Positions 36,604 through 46,154 are shown, numbered from the stretch's first letter. The stretch: DNA of 64,000 bases from SOKP01 sp048887165 (GCA_048887165.1 JBHLJZ010000001.1:1-64000), one strand, 5' to 3'. The notes: generated by a model not told the origin, from the letters alone. A program made the numbers and translations.

Positions 36604-38121
36604 TTAATAATTCAATACAGATTTTCCAACTACACTAGGATGAGGTTTAATTCCTAGAAAATCTAATAAAGTTGGAACCATATCTGTTGTTTTACAATAT
36701 TTCAATTCCAATTTAGGGACTTCTGGTGATCCTCCTATAATAAAAGGTACTACCATTGAATTCCTAAGAGCTGTATCATGAGAGTAAGGAGAATTATCCA
36801 TCGTTTTACCATGTTCATAATTAAAAACATGAGATCCTTCATTAGAAATTAAAATATCGCAAGTTTTAGGATTCTTGAAACAGCGAGGTAACTGATCTAT
36901 TATCATAGGAAAATCAATATGGTTTGTATGATGTAACCATTCATTAATGTTATAGCTTTTTTGATCTAACATTTTTGAAGCCTCGCTGTCATTATCGTAA
37001 CCAAAAAACTCAATGTCTTCAAAAATATATCTAGTTTTTTGATTTAATCCATGATTTTCATATTCAATCATTCCCTCATAGACTCTATTCGAGGTTTTAT
37101 CTTTATACTTGATATGTATTATACCTTTATCTGGTTTATTCTCATCATCTTTATAATACATATATTTAACACCAGGAATTTTCCATAGCTTTTCAAATAA
37201 ATTAATCGATTTTTTTCCTATTCCACTCGGTTTAAAATTTTCCATTTGTTCAATCGTTGGATGAAAATGCCAATTGTCTCCTCGAAAATTAAGAAATCCT
37301 AGTGCTCCAAAATTACAATCAAAATCTCCTGTTCCTTTTCTAGGTTGATACTGTAATAACCCAAGTTGTTGAAAAAATGGTTCAAGATCATATACATTTT
37401 CACCTTTATAATTGCCATGATCACTTATAATTCCTATAGCAGTTGATTCATAATAACCGGTACTCTTTAAGGCATCAATAACTTTCCCAAGACCCTGATC
37501 CAATATTTTAATTTCATTGATGTAATCAGGATGTTGAAATCCTTTATGATGCATTAAATGATCCGTATAAGGTATATACACAACTGTAATAAAGGGTACC
37601 TCACCATTCTCAAAAAAGAAATTAGGGTTCCTATAAACTTTTTCTACATTTCTTAAAGCCATTTCTGTGGTATAAGGTTTTGGAGATATGAGTAAAGAAC
37701 CACGGCTTACGATATTCATAGAACTAAATAGATTTCCCTTATCTGCTTGTTCGAATATAGTCCGGCAATTTTCCCCTAATTCTCTATTAAGTTTAGCCAG
37801 AGTCCCCGCTCCATAATTAATAATCTTTGGAAATCTTTTCTTAGTTGCAGGAGGATCTAAACGCCTCACATAGTGATATAGAGGTATCCCTGATCCTTCG
37901 ATAGGAAAATAACCGGAATAAGTTCCAGTAATGATGTTACTATAACATGGAAAAGTTACACTCGGATAAGTTGTAATGCAATTCTGACAAGTGATTCCAC
38001 TTTGAGAAAGTGTAGCTAAATTTGGAAGTTTTTTCTGATTAATTAGTTCGAAAATATGAGAAGCGCGAACATCATCTATTAAAATTAAGATTATTTGATT
38101 TAATTTTGAATAACGAGCCAT
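36604..38121 (-). CDS. Type I phosphodiesterase/nucleotide pyrophosphatase-family (alkaline phosphatase fold) enzyme
   Basis: 505 residues. The metal and nucleophile motifs fit the NPP/alkaline phosphatase superfamily: LILIDDVRA (first Asp), YPSVTFPCYSNIITG (nucleophile Thr), YIPYTDHLMHHKG (Asp-x-x-His), GIISDHGNY and the late SHDTALRNSMVVPFIIGG. The enzymes hydrolyse phosphodiesters, pyrophosphates or sulfate esters. It has no clear signal peptide. It forms a two-gene operon with the alpha-mannosidase and may remove phosphate- or sulfate-linked groups from glycans; that link is inference. A few insertions (about 240-420) make it longer than simple NPPs. Confidence 0.88.
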   Translation of the reverse strand: MARYSKLNQIILILIDDVRASHIFELINQKKLPNLATLSQSGITCQNCITTYPSVTFPCYSNIITGTYSGYFPIEGSGIPLYHYVRRLDPPATKKRFPKIINYGAGTLAKLNRELGENCRTIFEQADKGNLFSSMNIVSRGSLLISPKPYTTEMALRNVEKVYRNPNFFFENGEVPFITVVYIPYTDHLMHHKGFQHPDYINEIKILDQGLGKVIDALKSTGYYESTAIGIISDHGNYKGENVYDLEPFFQQLGLLQYQPRKGTGDFDCNFGALGFLNFRGDNWHFHPTIEQMENFKPSGIGKKSINLFEKLWKIPGVKYMYYKDDENKPDKGIIHIKYKDKTSNRVYEGMIEYENHGLNQKTRYIFEDIEFFGYDNDSEASKMLDQKSYNINEWLHHTNHIDFPMIIDQLPRCFKNPKTCDILISNEGSHVFNYEHGKTMDNSPYSHDTALRNSMVVPFIIGGSPEVPKLELKYCKTTDMVPTLLDFLGIKPHPSVVGKSVLNY

Positions 38122-38298
38122 TTCTAAATTAGTTCTTCTTTTATACCTTTAAAAATTCATAACCAATTAATAAATTTGTTAAAATAAAATAAATAAGTGA
38201 AAATTAATAAAAAATCTTGGAAAAAGGAAATAATATAATAAGAATATAATTAAAATAAGAACCTCAATTTATAATTTCAAAAGTATGAGGAAAAACTA

Positions 38299-39519
38299 TT
38301 GTTTGATATTTACGAGCCTATTATTTATTATAAATCATCTGAACATATGGAAGAAATAGAAGACAATTCCATTCAATTAATAATAACCTCTCCGCCTTAC
38401 GGAAAAATCAAAGATTATGGATCTGATAGTCAAATTGGATTTTATGATTCTTTTGAAGAATATTTTGAAAGATTAAAGGAAGTATGGAAAGAATGTTTTC
38501 GAGTGCTTGAATCCCAGTGTCGTATGGTTATTAATATTGGAGATCAGTATTTAAGAACAACTGATTTTGGTAGATATAGAATTTTATCAATAGCAAGTAG
38601 AATAATTAATGATTGTGTGGAAATAGGTTTTGATTTTTTAGGTGATATTATATGGCAAAAAGTTAGTACAACTAATACAACTGGTGGATGCACTCTAATG
38701 GGTTCTATTTATTATCCTCGAAATGGCTTACTCACCTATGATTATGAGCATATCCTGATTTTTAAAAAACACCAAGGAAAAAGAAAAAAAATTGACTTAA
38801 AAAAGAAAGAGTTATCCAAAATATCCCTTAGTGAGTGGAAAAAATGGTTTATTGGTCACTGGACTTTTCCCGGTGTTTTACAAAAGGAACATATTGCTAT
38901 GTTTCCTGAAGAATTACCATATCGAGTAATAAGAATGTTTTCACTAATAGGCGATAAGGTGTTGGATCCGTTTGTAGGGAGTGGAACTACATTGAAAGTT
39001 GCCAAATCTTTGTTTAGAAAAGGAATAGGATTCGAATTAAATAATGATTTTAAACCTATTATTGAAAATAAGATCTCTACATCTCAAATAGGAGATTATA
39101 GGGATTATCAATACTTAATTTATACTCTTTATAAAAAATCTCAGAATACTAATTTTGAAATTAACTATAAAGAACAAAGACAAAAAGGAATAATAGTTCT
39201 ACAAGATTCTGAAAATCGAGAAATAATTATCGATTATTTATTTATCGATGAAGTGATAAATGAACCTGAATTTTTAATGAATGAAATTAAAACTAAATTA
39301 GAAGAAAATACTCTCCAAAATTATCTAAAAAATCAACCCAAGTGGGAATCATATAATAATTACGTTATAGTTCTAAACTCAAAATATTCTCAGAATCAAA
39401 TAATACAAAATACAATTAAAAAAGTAATAGGTTCAATACAAAAAATTAAAAAGATTCAATTCAAAATGTTTGAAGAAATAGTTAAAGATGAATTTAAAAT
39501 ACTAGATTTATTTATTTAA
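38299..39519 (+). CDS. Orphan DNA (N4-cytosine/N6-adenine) methyltransferase, beta-class
   Basis: 406 residues. Motif IV TSPPY (residues 30-34) precedes motif I DPFVGSGTT (223-231), the beta order of DNA N4-cytosine or N6-adenine methyltransferases; the TSPPY form suggests N4-cytosine or adenine. The C-terminal 150 residues have no motif I know and may be target recognition. The start is TTG 38299. An ATG at 38285 is in another frame. No restriction endonuclease or specificity gene lies beside it, so it is either an orphan epigenetic enzyme or a leftover of a restriction system. Confidence 0.85.
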   Translation: MFDIYEPIIYYKSSEHMEEIEDNSIQLIITSPPYGKIKDYGSDSQIGFYDSFEEYFERLKEVWKECFRVLESQCRMVINIGDQYLRTTDFGRYRILSIASRIINDCVEIGFDFLGDIIWQKVSTTNTTGGCTLMGSIYYPRNGLLTYDYEHILIFKKHQGKRKKIDLKKKELSKISLSEWKKWFIGHWTFPGVLQKEHIAMFPEELPYRVIRMFSLIGDKVLDPFVGSGTTLKVAKSLFRKGIGFELNNDFKPIIENKISTSQIGDYRDYQYLIYTLYKKSQNTNFEINYKEQRQKGIIVLQDSENREIIIDYLFIDEVINEPEFLMNEIKTKLEENTLQNYLKNQPKWESYNNYVIVLNSKYSQNQIIQNTIKKVIGSIQKIKKIQFKMFEEIVKDEFKILDLFI

Positions 39520-39595
39520 ATTGAAATCCAAACTCGCGCAGAGCATTCATCAAATAACTTTCCTTATGGATTTTTTATTTGAATCATTATAGGAT

Positions 39596-40465
39596 TTAAT
39601 CTTTATTGCAATCAATAGCTTCCTGAATATTAATTTTTACAAACGCCTCTTCCTGCTTATTGCGCTGTTCTGACTTAACAGATCTATTTACTTGTGCCAA
39701 ATATTTAATAGCATAATTTTTACCAGCTATAATGTTTTCGATTAACTCCGTTTTGCTTGAACCCCCTGAAATTGTTAAGGCTGTCTGGAATGAGTGTTTA
39801 GGTTCTAATGTCATGAATTCAATTTGTAAAGCAGAAAGGATTTCACCTGCACCTCCATAAAGAGTATTAGATAAATTTAATCTTTCATTATCTATTTTAA
39901 AATCTTTTGTTAGGCAAGTTTCGTAGTTAGTCGACCTTGAAATAGGTGAGAACCCAGCATGTAATCCTGTGTTATCATATTGATAGATTACATCATTCTC
40001 TTGATCGTATCCTGAATAATCATTATCAAATCCCTCTAATCCATTAATATCAAAATCAAATACAAAGTACATCGAAAAATCAATTAAGTTGTAATCCGAG
40101 ATATTTTTTAATGTGAAAAATGTATTAATATATGGTACTTTTGGTCTATTGAAAACATCAATATAAAGGCGAATTAAAGAACGTTCACTTTTAAATGTAA
40201 TAGGTGGTAATTTACCCTGCTTGATTAACTTCTTAAGATATTCTTTTATATCAAAATCAAGTGTGATACGATCGATAACAGTTCCAGTCCTAGAATTAAC
40301 CATTTTATAAATTGGAGTAGGTTCAATGTTTTTAAGTACTACTGGGATCATCCCAACTTTTTTACCTTTGAGAATAAATGAAAACCATGGACCCGCGAGT
40401 TCTTGTTCTGTTAGAAATATTAAGTATTTCCCTTTATATGTTAATTCTTTAATTGAAAATCCCAT
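39596..40465 (-). CDS. Beta-rich protein of unknown function
   Basis: 289 residues with no family I recognise. The first 60 residues are beta strands (KGKYLIFLTEQELAGPWFSFIL). The middle is rich in Asp, Tyr and Gly (DNDYSGYDQENDVIYQYD), as in calcium- or carbohydrate-binding folds. The end is a helix with charged residues. There is no signal peptide or membrane segment. It is a single gene, converging on the methyltransferase gene, with 223 nt of AT-rich DNA before it, including GGAGG on the minus strand near 40530 that fits no long frame. A carbohydrate-related role would be only a guess. Confidence 0.7.
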   Translation of the reverse strand: MGFSIKELTYKGKYLIFLTEQELAGPWFSFILKGKKVGMIPVVLKNIEPTPIYKMVNSRTGTVIDRITLDFDIKEYLKKLIKQGKLPPITFKSERSLIRLYIDVFNRPKVPYINTFFTLKNISDYNLIDFSMYFVFDFDINGLEGFDNDYSGYDQENDVIYQYDNTGLHAGFSPISRSTNYETCLTKDFKIDNERLNLSNTLYGGAGEILSALQIEFMTLEPKHSFQTALTISGGSSKTELIENIIAGKNYAIKYLAQVNRSVKSEQRNKQEEAFVKINIQEAIDCNKD

Positions 40466-40688
40466 CAGATATCCTGCGACGTTTCAAGTTGCTAGTACAT
40501 CATGCCATTGGACTTTTAGGACTATTTTTAATTCTAACCTCCTTTTTATAATTTTAATCTGGGTTTATTATTATTTTAGAGAACTAATAATTAGAAAAAT
40601 GATACTATGTAAAAAAATTTGCATTTTATAAATTGTATCAAATCTCATTCAAAATTTATTTAAAATATTATGGTTTTCCAAAAAATAA

Positions 40689-41666
40689 TTAGGCTTTCTC
40701 TAAAAAGCGATAAGCCATATATAGAAACGCCTCATTTACATTTTCCCCTGTTTTCGCGGAAGTAAGGATATAGTGGAAATCATATTGTTTTGCTACAACT
40801 TTTATTTCGTCTTCACTAATAATTATTTCGTCGATTAAGTCTGATTTATTACCTACAATGACAATTGGAATACCATTGGGTATAGATTCTTTAATATCTT
40901 TATACCATGTCTTTACACTCTCAACATGGTTCTCACGTGTTCTATCTACTACTATAAATGCTGCATTAGCGCCTTCATAGAATCTTTTCCGATAAGGAGC
41001 CATCTGAGTAATCTGCCCACCAATATCCCATATAACAAAATTAATATTTGTATCTTCATCTATTATAATGGATTTTTTAGAAATTTCGACTCCAATAGTC
41101 GAGATATAGCTTTCTTTGAAACTATTTTCTATAAATCTTTTGATTAAAGAAGTCTTGCCGACTTTATAATTTCCAGTTAATATTAGTTTTGCAGTAAATT
41201 TACCCCTAGGTAATTTTCCTTCTCTTCTTTTTGATAATACTCTTATAATTTCAGGTATCTGAGTTGATACATTATCAAAACCATCTAATATCATTTCGAT
41301 TTTTCCTGCTACATGCTCAGAAAAAACCCTCAATTCCATGTCAGATGTGGATGGATCTGCGATAGTCGTTAATATAGAATTCGAACCCATCGAACAATAT
41401 GCGAATTTTTTATCCTGCATTGAAGTAATATTAAAGAAATTACTTTGAGTCTGAAATTCGTTTTTAATTCTGTCTATGTAAATATCAAGAAAAGCAGAAA
41501 TTGCCCCCATTACTGAATCTGCATCTTCTTTTTTCTTTTCTTTACTTTCTGAAGCAATGATAAAACCATCTCTATCACATATTGCTACTGCGGCTGCCCC
41601 ATCTACTTCATACATATAATTTTTTAATAATGTAGTGATTAAATCAATATTTGGAAGACTTTCCAC
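40689..41666 (-). CDS. Roadblock/LC7 domain fused to a Ras-like small GTPase
   Basis: 325 residues in two parts. Residues 1-135 are a roadblock/LC7 domain (EVDGAAAVAICDRDGFIIASES, long helix 50-70, then AYCSMGSNSILTTIADPS). Residues about 155-325 are a Ras/Rab/Arf-type GTPase. The P-loop is GNYKVGKTSLI (165-175), the switch I Thr lies in ISTIGVE, and G3 is DIGGQ. G4 is NKSD (about 273-276) and G5 is TSAK near the end. It lacks a C-terminal prenylation Cys. In other organisms roadblock proteins act as partners or activators of GTPases; here both are in one chain. Such fusions are typical of Asgard archaea, which helps identify the host. Confidence 0.92.
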   Translation of the reverse strand: MESLPNIDLITTLLKNYMYEVDGAAAVAICDRDGFIIASESKEKKKEDADSVMGAISAFLDIYIDRIKNEFQTQSNFFNITSMQDKKFAYCSMGSNSILTTIADPSTSDMELRVFSEHVAGKIEMILDGFDNVSTQIPEIIRVLSKRREGKLPRGKFTAKLILTGNYKVGKTSLIKRFIENSFKESYISTIGVEISKKSIIIDEDTNINFVIWDIGGQITQMAPYRKRFYEGANAAFIVVDRTRENHVESVKTWYKDIKESIPNGIPIVIVGNKSDLIDEIIISEDEIKVVAKQYDFHYILTSAKTGENVNEAFLYMAYRFLEKA

Positions 41667-41822
41667 AAGAAACCACTCTATTTGATTGTTTTCTTAAAAA
41701 TATAAAATATTTAAATAATATAAATATAGGTATTAGAACGCTATTAATTTCATCCGTCAGTATTGTAATTATCCACATGACATACAGATTTTTATCATAT
41801 TAATTATCATTATTCAAATGGT

Positions 41823-41972
41823 ATGGAGAATGAATTTTTAAAACATGAGGAAAACATCGCAAAAATATTAAATCGTGTAGTATCATTGTGCAAACAAACT
41901 GGGCTTTCTGAGTTAGCTAAAAAAGGAGAAGATGTATTAAAAAACTATGATAAGTTAAAAAAGTTAAGATAA
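41823..41972 (+). CDS. 49-residue micro-protein, paralogue 1
   Basis: A small helical protein (MENEFLKHEENIAKILNRVV), then SLCKQTGLSELAKKGEDVLKNYDKL. It shares I-x-x-I-x-x-R-x-V-x-L-x-K-x-T-G-L-x-x-L-A-x-K-x-x-x-x-L-K-x-Y with the next small frame, a conservation at protein level that is hard to explain by chance. It lies between the roadblock-GTPase gene (divergent) and hisB. Two helices and a tight T-G-L turn are all that can be said; the function is unknown. Confidence 0.6.
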   Translation: MENEFLKHEENIAKILNRVVSLCKQTGLSELAKKGEDVLKNYDKLKKLR

Positions 41973-42098
41973 TAATTTTTTTTGTCGAATATACTGTAAA
42001 ACGTAATTTGCTAACTTATATTTAAAATTATGTGATATCCTTTCAATTATATCTCCATAATATTATCTTTTTTATTAATACACGCTTTTAAATCAATT

Positions 42099-42263
42099 AT
42101 GATGAATTTTGAATCATTAAAAAATGATAGAGCTGAAGAAAATAGGATTGAGCAAATTATAAGTCGTGCTGTCATCTTATTTAAAAAAACTGGTCTTTTA
42201 GATTTAGCTGAAAAGTGGGATAGAATTCTTAAGACTTATACTACAAGAAAACAATTTGTTTAG
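42099..42263 (+). CDS. 54-residue micro-protein, paralogue 2
   Basis: MMNFESLKNDRAEENRIEQI, then ISRAVILFKKTGLLDLAEKWDRILKTY. It is a tandem paralogue of the frame at 41823-41972: the same spacing of hydrophobic residues, the KTGL turn, LAEK and the LK-x-Y end. It starts at ATGATG (42099) and ends at TAG 42261-42263. Repeated small genes of this kind, each with its own AT-rich leader, look like a mini family. It sits 140 nt before hisB. The role is unknown; binding a larger neighbour such as the roadblock-GTPase is a guess. Confidence 0.6.
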   Translation: MMNFESLKNDRAEENRIEQIISRAVILFKKTGLLDLAEKWDRILKTYTTRKQFV

Positions 42264-42403
42264 AAAAACAAATCTAAAAACAATCAATTCTTTCAACCTT
42301 GTTATTTCTTTTCCCTTTATTTATTAAAAAAATATTTATGGTTATGATAATATTATAGCTATTGAAAAATCTATTCTGAATTATTTTAAAAGTTGTATAT
42401 AAG

Positions 42404-42976
42404 TTGGAAAGAAAAGTCATACTATCAAGAAAAACCGCTGAAACTGATATTTCCCTTGAATTGAATTTAGATGGTAATGGAGCCTACCAAATTGATACTG
42501 GCTATAAATTCATCGATCATATGCTAAAAATCTTAGCAAAGCATGCTGAATTAGACCTCAAAGTAAAAGCAACAGGAGACTTAACGCATCATATTATTGA
42601 AGATATAGGAATTTTATTAGGACAGTGTTTTGCAAAAGCGTTAGGAGACAAAAAAGGTATTCGCCGGTACGGATATGCCTTAATACCTATGGATGAATCT
42701 TTAGCGAGATGTGCATTAGATTTTTCAGAACGTAAAGCATTGGTTATGGATCTAAAATTAAATGACTGTCATATTGAAGATGTAGCAGTTGAAGATATCC
42801 TTCACTTTTTTAATTCATTTGCTGAGAATGCTAAAATTAATCTCCATCTCCATATTCTTTATGGTGAAGATCAACATCATAAAGTTGAAGCAAGTTTTAA
42901 AGCTTTAGCTGAAGCAATTAAAACAGCAATAAAAATAATTTCTAATGAAATTCCATCAATTAAAGGTACTTTGTAA
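42404..42976 (+). CDS. hisB: Imidazoleglycerol-phosphate dehydratase
   Basis: 190 residues, the standard HisB length. It has the metal-binding His and Glu clusters: FIDHMLKILAKHAELDL, DLTHHIIEDIGILLGQ and the second-half LHLHILYGEDQHHKVEASFKALAEA. It dehydrates imidazoleglycerol phosphate to imidazoleacetol phosphate in histidine biosynthesis. It starts at TTG; no other his gene is beside it, so the pathway genes are dispersed. trmO follows after 55 nt on the same strand. Confidence 0.96.
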   Translation: MERKVILSRKTAETDISLELNLDGNGAYQIDTGYKFIDHMLKILAKHAELDLKVKATGDLTHHIIEDIGILLGQCFAKALGDKKGIRRYGYALIPMDESLARCALDFSERKALVMDLKLNDCHIEDVAVEDILHFFNSFAENAKINLHLHILYGEDQHHKVEASFKALAEAIKTAIKIISNEIPSIKGTL

Positions 42977-43031
42977 TATTCTTTTTTTTATTGAATACAA
43001 ATTTATAATTAATTAATTTTTATCTAGAATT

Positions 43032-43538
43032 ATGGAAATTTCAAAAAGAGAGCTATATAGTTTTAAAGAAAGAAAGTTTCCTGAGGAAATTTGTTTTTCA
43101 CCTATTGGAATCATTCATTCTCCATTCAAAACTTTAAAAGGAATCCCGATTCAACCTTCAATGTCAAAAATGAAAGGTGAAATAGAGATTTTAGCTAAAT
43201 TCCAAGAGGGTTTAAAAGATCTAGATGGATTTTCTCATATATACTGTTTATACTTCTTTGATATGGTTAGATTACCAGTACCTCTTCAATCTAAACCTTT
43301 TTTAGAAAATAATCTTAAAGGTGTTTTTGCAATCAGAACACCATTCCGTCCTAACCCTATAGGTTTATCATTATTAGAACTATTAGAAATAAATGGACCT
43401 ATAATAAAAGTTGCTAATTTAGATATTCTTGATAAAACTCCAGTTTTAGATATAAAACCTTATGTACCACAATTTGATTATCGAAGAACGAAAAAAATAG
43501 GTTGGTTAAAGGGAAGAATTAAGAAGATGGAAAGTTAA
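43032..43538 (+). CDS. trmO: tRNA (adenine(37)-N6)-methyltransferase TrmO/TsaA family
   Basis: 168 residues. Family motifs: SPIGIIHSPFKTLKGIPIQ at the N-terminus, GLKDLDGFSHIYCLYFFD, the ATP/SAM-site block FAIRTPFRPNPIGLSLLEL, and LDILDKTPVLDIKPYVPQFD. TrmO uses SAM to methylate N6-threonylcarbamoyl-adenosine 37 of tRNA; the fold is a beta-barrel, unlike Rossmann methyltransferases. It is of single-domain archaeal length, without the C-terminal extension of bacterial TrmO. The gap to hisB is short, so co-transcription is likely. Confidence 0.95.
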   Translation: MEISKRELYSFKERKFPEEICFSPIGIIHSPFKTLKGIPIQPSMSKMKGEIEILAKFQEGLKDLDGFSHIYCLYFFDMVRLPVPLQSKPFLENNLKGVFAIRTPFRPNPIGLSLLELLEINGPIIKVANLDILDKTPVLDIKPYVPQFDYRRTKKIGWLKGRIKKMES

Positions 43539-43639
43539 AATTCTTATACTTTTTTTAACCAATATTTATATAATATTAAGTGATAAGTATTTTGAATATC
43601 CCAGATTAAAATAATTCCAATTAGAATCGCTATTTTTAA

Positions 43640-44758
43640 ATGTTCGATATTATCTATATCTCTGCTTTTTACTCAATTTTTATCATTGGAATAGGATATG
43701 TTGCAGCTAAAAGGGAGAAATACGAAGCTGAACTCCCTTTTCTAATAGTTCTTATTATTTATTTTTTAAGCGAAATTCTTTCTTTTACTCTATTTAATCT
43801 CTCTACAGAGCAGTATTTTAATCTTGATATTGCGGTTGTTTTATGGAAAATCTCAATCTTTAGTAGAATTTTTTCAATAGGTTTATTTACTTCGATACAT
43901 GGTGTTGAATTACATAAATCGAGCAGGTTCAGATATCTTCCTATTTTTTTCTTTATTTTCATAGAAGGATTAATTCTCAGCTTACTTTTTGACTTAAATT
44001 CATTTAATATTTATGCAATTAACTTCTTGTATCATTTTGATTTTATTAGTATCCTTTTATTAGGCTCTATTTTGTTTTTTAATATTTTAACAATAATTAT
44101 TTTAATAACTTCCCAAATTAGAGGGTTTAAAAACTATAATGATAAAAAATTAGGAGTCTTTTATTATGGCTATATTTTTCTACTATCACTCAATATGATG
44201 TTCTATACAATTTATTTAGTTTCTCATAATTTAATCTTAAAAAGCATTTATCTGGTCTCATTTATCGTTAATTCTGCTTATGTATTTTTAGTTATCATAA
44301 AAAAGCCATCCCTTTTTCTTGTATTCACAAACAAACTTTATGATTTTATCATATTTCATAGATCAGGTATTCTGTTATACTCCTATAATTTTCAAACAGA
44401 TAAAGAGGCTGAAGATTCCCTTTTGAAAGGAAGCATCTTAATCGGTATTAGCCATATTTTAGCTAATTTTTCTAATATGGAAAGTCAATTAAGTCTCATA
44501 AAAATGAGCGACAGGGGTGTTGTTTTTAATTTTAATAACAATCTTGGTTATGCAATTTTACTAATTGCTAAACATAAAAACACCACACTAGAGAAGACTG
44601 TTAATAAATTTATGACTAAATTTTCAGAGCTTAATAAGGATAATTTAAAAAATTTGAGAGGTTTAATAGATACTTCAGTTTTTAAAAAAACAAACGAATT
44701 AATAAAAGATATCTTTAGACATTATATCGTTAAACCACTGCGCTGGAAAATACTATAA
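43640..44758 (+). CDS. Multi-TM protein with C-terminal longin-like domain, paralogue 1
   Basis: 372 residues. The first 230 hold about seven hydrophobic helices. The C-terminal 130 form a soluble domain: strands FIIFHRSGILLYSYNF, a helix ILIGISHILANF, strands SLIKMSDRGVVFNF and LGYAILLIAKHKN, then two long helices. That order is longin/roadblock-like, and the opening I-x-x-H-x-S-G-x-L-L-Y pattern is shared with the next gene. No enzyme motif is seen. It may be a membrane sensor or receptor whose tail binds small GTPases, an Asgard theme, but no binding partner is proved. It starts a run of same-strand genes that ends at the symporter (48549). Confidence 0.75.
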   Translation: MFDIIYISAFYSIFIIGIGYVAAKREKYEAELPFLIVLIIYFLSEILSFTLFNLSTEQYFNLDIAVVLWKISIFSRIFSIGLFTSIHGVELHKSSRFRYLPIFFFIFIEGLILSLLFDLNSFNIYAINFLYHFDFISILLLGSILFFNILTIIILITSQIRGFKNYNDKKLGVFYYGYIFLLSLNMMFYTIYLVSHNLILKSIYLVSFIVNSAYVFLVIIKKPSLFLVFTNKLYDFIIFHRSGILLYSYNFQTDKEAEDSLLKGSILIGISHILANFSNMESQLSLIKMSDRGVVFNFNNNLGYAILLIAKHKNTTLEKTVNKFMTKFSELNKDNLKNLRGLIDTSVFKKTNELIKDIFRHYIVKPLRWKIL

Positions 44759-44920
44759 TCATAAGGATTAAATCTGTTTTTTTAATTAATCCATTGAAGT
44801 AATGCTTATAAATAAAATTATCTTCTTTTCTTCAATAGATAAGAAAAAATATTGGCAAATCTAGTAATAATCATCTTTAGATTTATACATCTAAAAAATA
44901 TTTAAAACCTTATCAATAGC

Positions 44921-46069
44921 ATGAGTTTATTTATATCAGTTACATTAATTATTGGCTATATTTTCATACTTTGCTTAAGTTCAATCACAGTTAACTATAT
45001 AATTCAAAATCGAAATAGATATGGAACAAAACTTATAGGGTTGTTGAATGCATTTACAGTTTTCAATTCTGGAATTATTTACTCAACCCTTTTTATGTTT
45101 TCGGTTACATTTTTTATTAGTCAAGATATTAATTTATTCTTATGGAAGATGTCTATTATTTCTGGTTTTGTTTCATTAATTATTACGTCTATTATCTATT
45201 CATTTTTTAAAGAATATAGAAAAATAGAATTCTTTCCTTTCCTTTTATATACACTGCTTTTTGGATTACTTATTGGAATTCTTTTAATTCCTAATTCTAT
45301 AACTCTTATAATAAATGATGCAACTCCTTTACCATTTATAATTCCAGATATTTCTCAAATTAATTATAGGTTTAGTTTAATAAGTGGTATCATAATTAGT
45401 TCTTTTCAAATCGTAATAACTTTTTACTTTTTATATATTTCATCCTATGTTAGTTCAAAATCTGAAAAAATTGAAGAAATTCTACCTTTATTCATAAATT
45501 CACTTATTTTTTCCATTCCAATTGTAATGTTTATATCATATATCATATTCCAATATTCAATTTATAGGGAATTATATCTTATTCTAATTTGGGTGTCATC
45601 TTTTGCAGTTGATTTTATGCTTATTTTAGATCCTGAGATGTTTTTTGTTCTCCCAAATAAAATTTTTTCTATAAATATATATCATAAATCAGGAGTTTTG
45701 TTGTATAATTACAATTTTGGAAAAGATTCAAACTTTAAAGATAATTCTGCTATCTGGGGAAATATTCTGATTGGATTAAATCACATTCTTAATGAATTCA
45801 TTGATAAAGGAGATAAAATTGATGTTCTTCAAACTAAAAATGCGGAAATTGTAGTAAAATACGAAATGGATTATGGTTATGCTGTAATAATTATTACAAA
45901 TCAAAAGAATGCCATCCTGGATAGTTTAATTGAAGATTTTTCATTTGAATTTAAGAATAGATATAAGGATGAGCTAAATAATATACAAGATTTAAATCGA
46001 ATAATTGATGTAGCTGAATTTACAGATACTAAAAATATGATCGAACGAACTTTTCAATTATATTTATAA
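44921..46069 (+). CDS. Multi-TM protein with C-terminal longin-like domain, paralogue 2
   Basis: 382 residues, built like the gene 162 nt upstream: about seven TM helices (1-240), then a soluble domain (about 250-382) starting INIYHKSGVLLYNYNF, with the helix GNILIGLNHILNEF, strands EIVVKYEMDYGYAVIIITNQ and a final pair of helices. Tail similarity to the upstream protein is clear, whereas the TM parts have diverged, so this is an older duplication. Fifteen or so polar residues between TM helices might form a ligand pocket. The gap before it is AT-rich, so a separate promoter is possible. Confidence 0.75.
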   Translation: MSLFISVTLIIGYIFILCLSSITVNYIIQNRNRYGTKLIGLLNAFTVFNSGIIYSTLFMFSVTFFISQDINLFLWKMSIISGFVSLIITSIIYSFFKEYRKIEFFPFLLYTLLFGLLIGILLIPNSITLIINDATPLPFIIPDISQINYRFSLISGIIISSFQIVITFYFLYISSYVSSKSEKIEEILPLFINSLIFSIPIVMFISYIIFQYSIYRELYLILIWVSSFAVDFMLILDPEMFFVLPNKIFSINIYHKSGVLLYNYNFGKDSNFKDNSAIWGNILIGLNHILNEFIDKGDKIDVLQTKNAEIVVKYEMDYGYAVIIITNQKNAILDSLIEDFSFEFKNRYKDELNNIQDLNRIIDVAEFTDTKNMIERTFQLYL

Positions 46070-46154
46070 AATCTAAATTTGGACTCCATAAGTTATATTT
46101 TTAATGAAATATAATAAAAAATAATATAATTTAAATAAATACGAGATAATAAAA

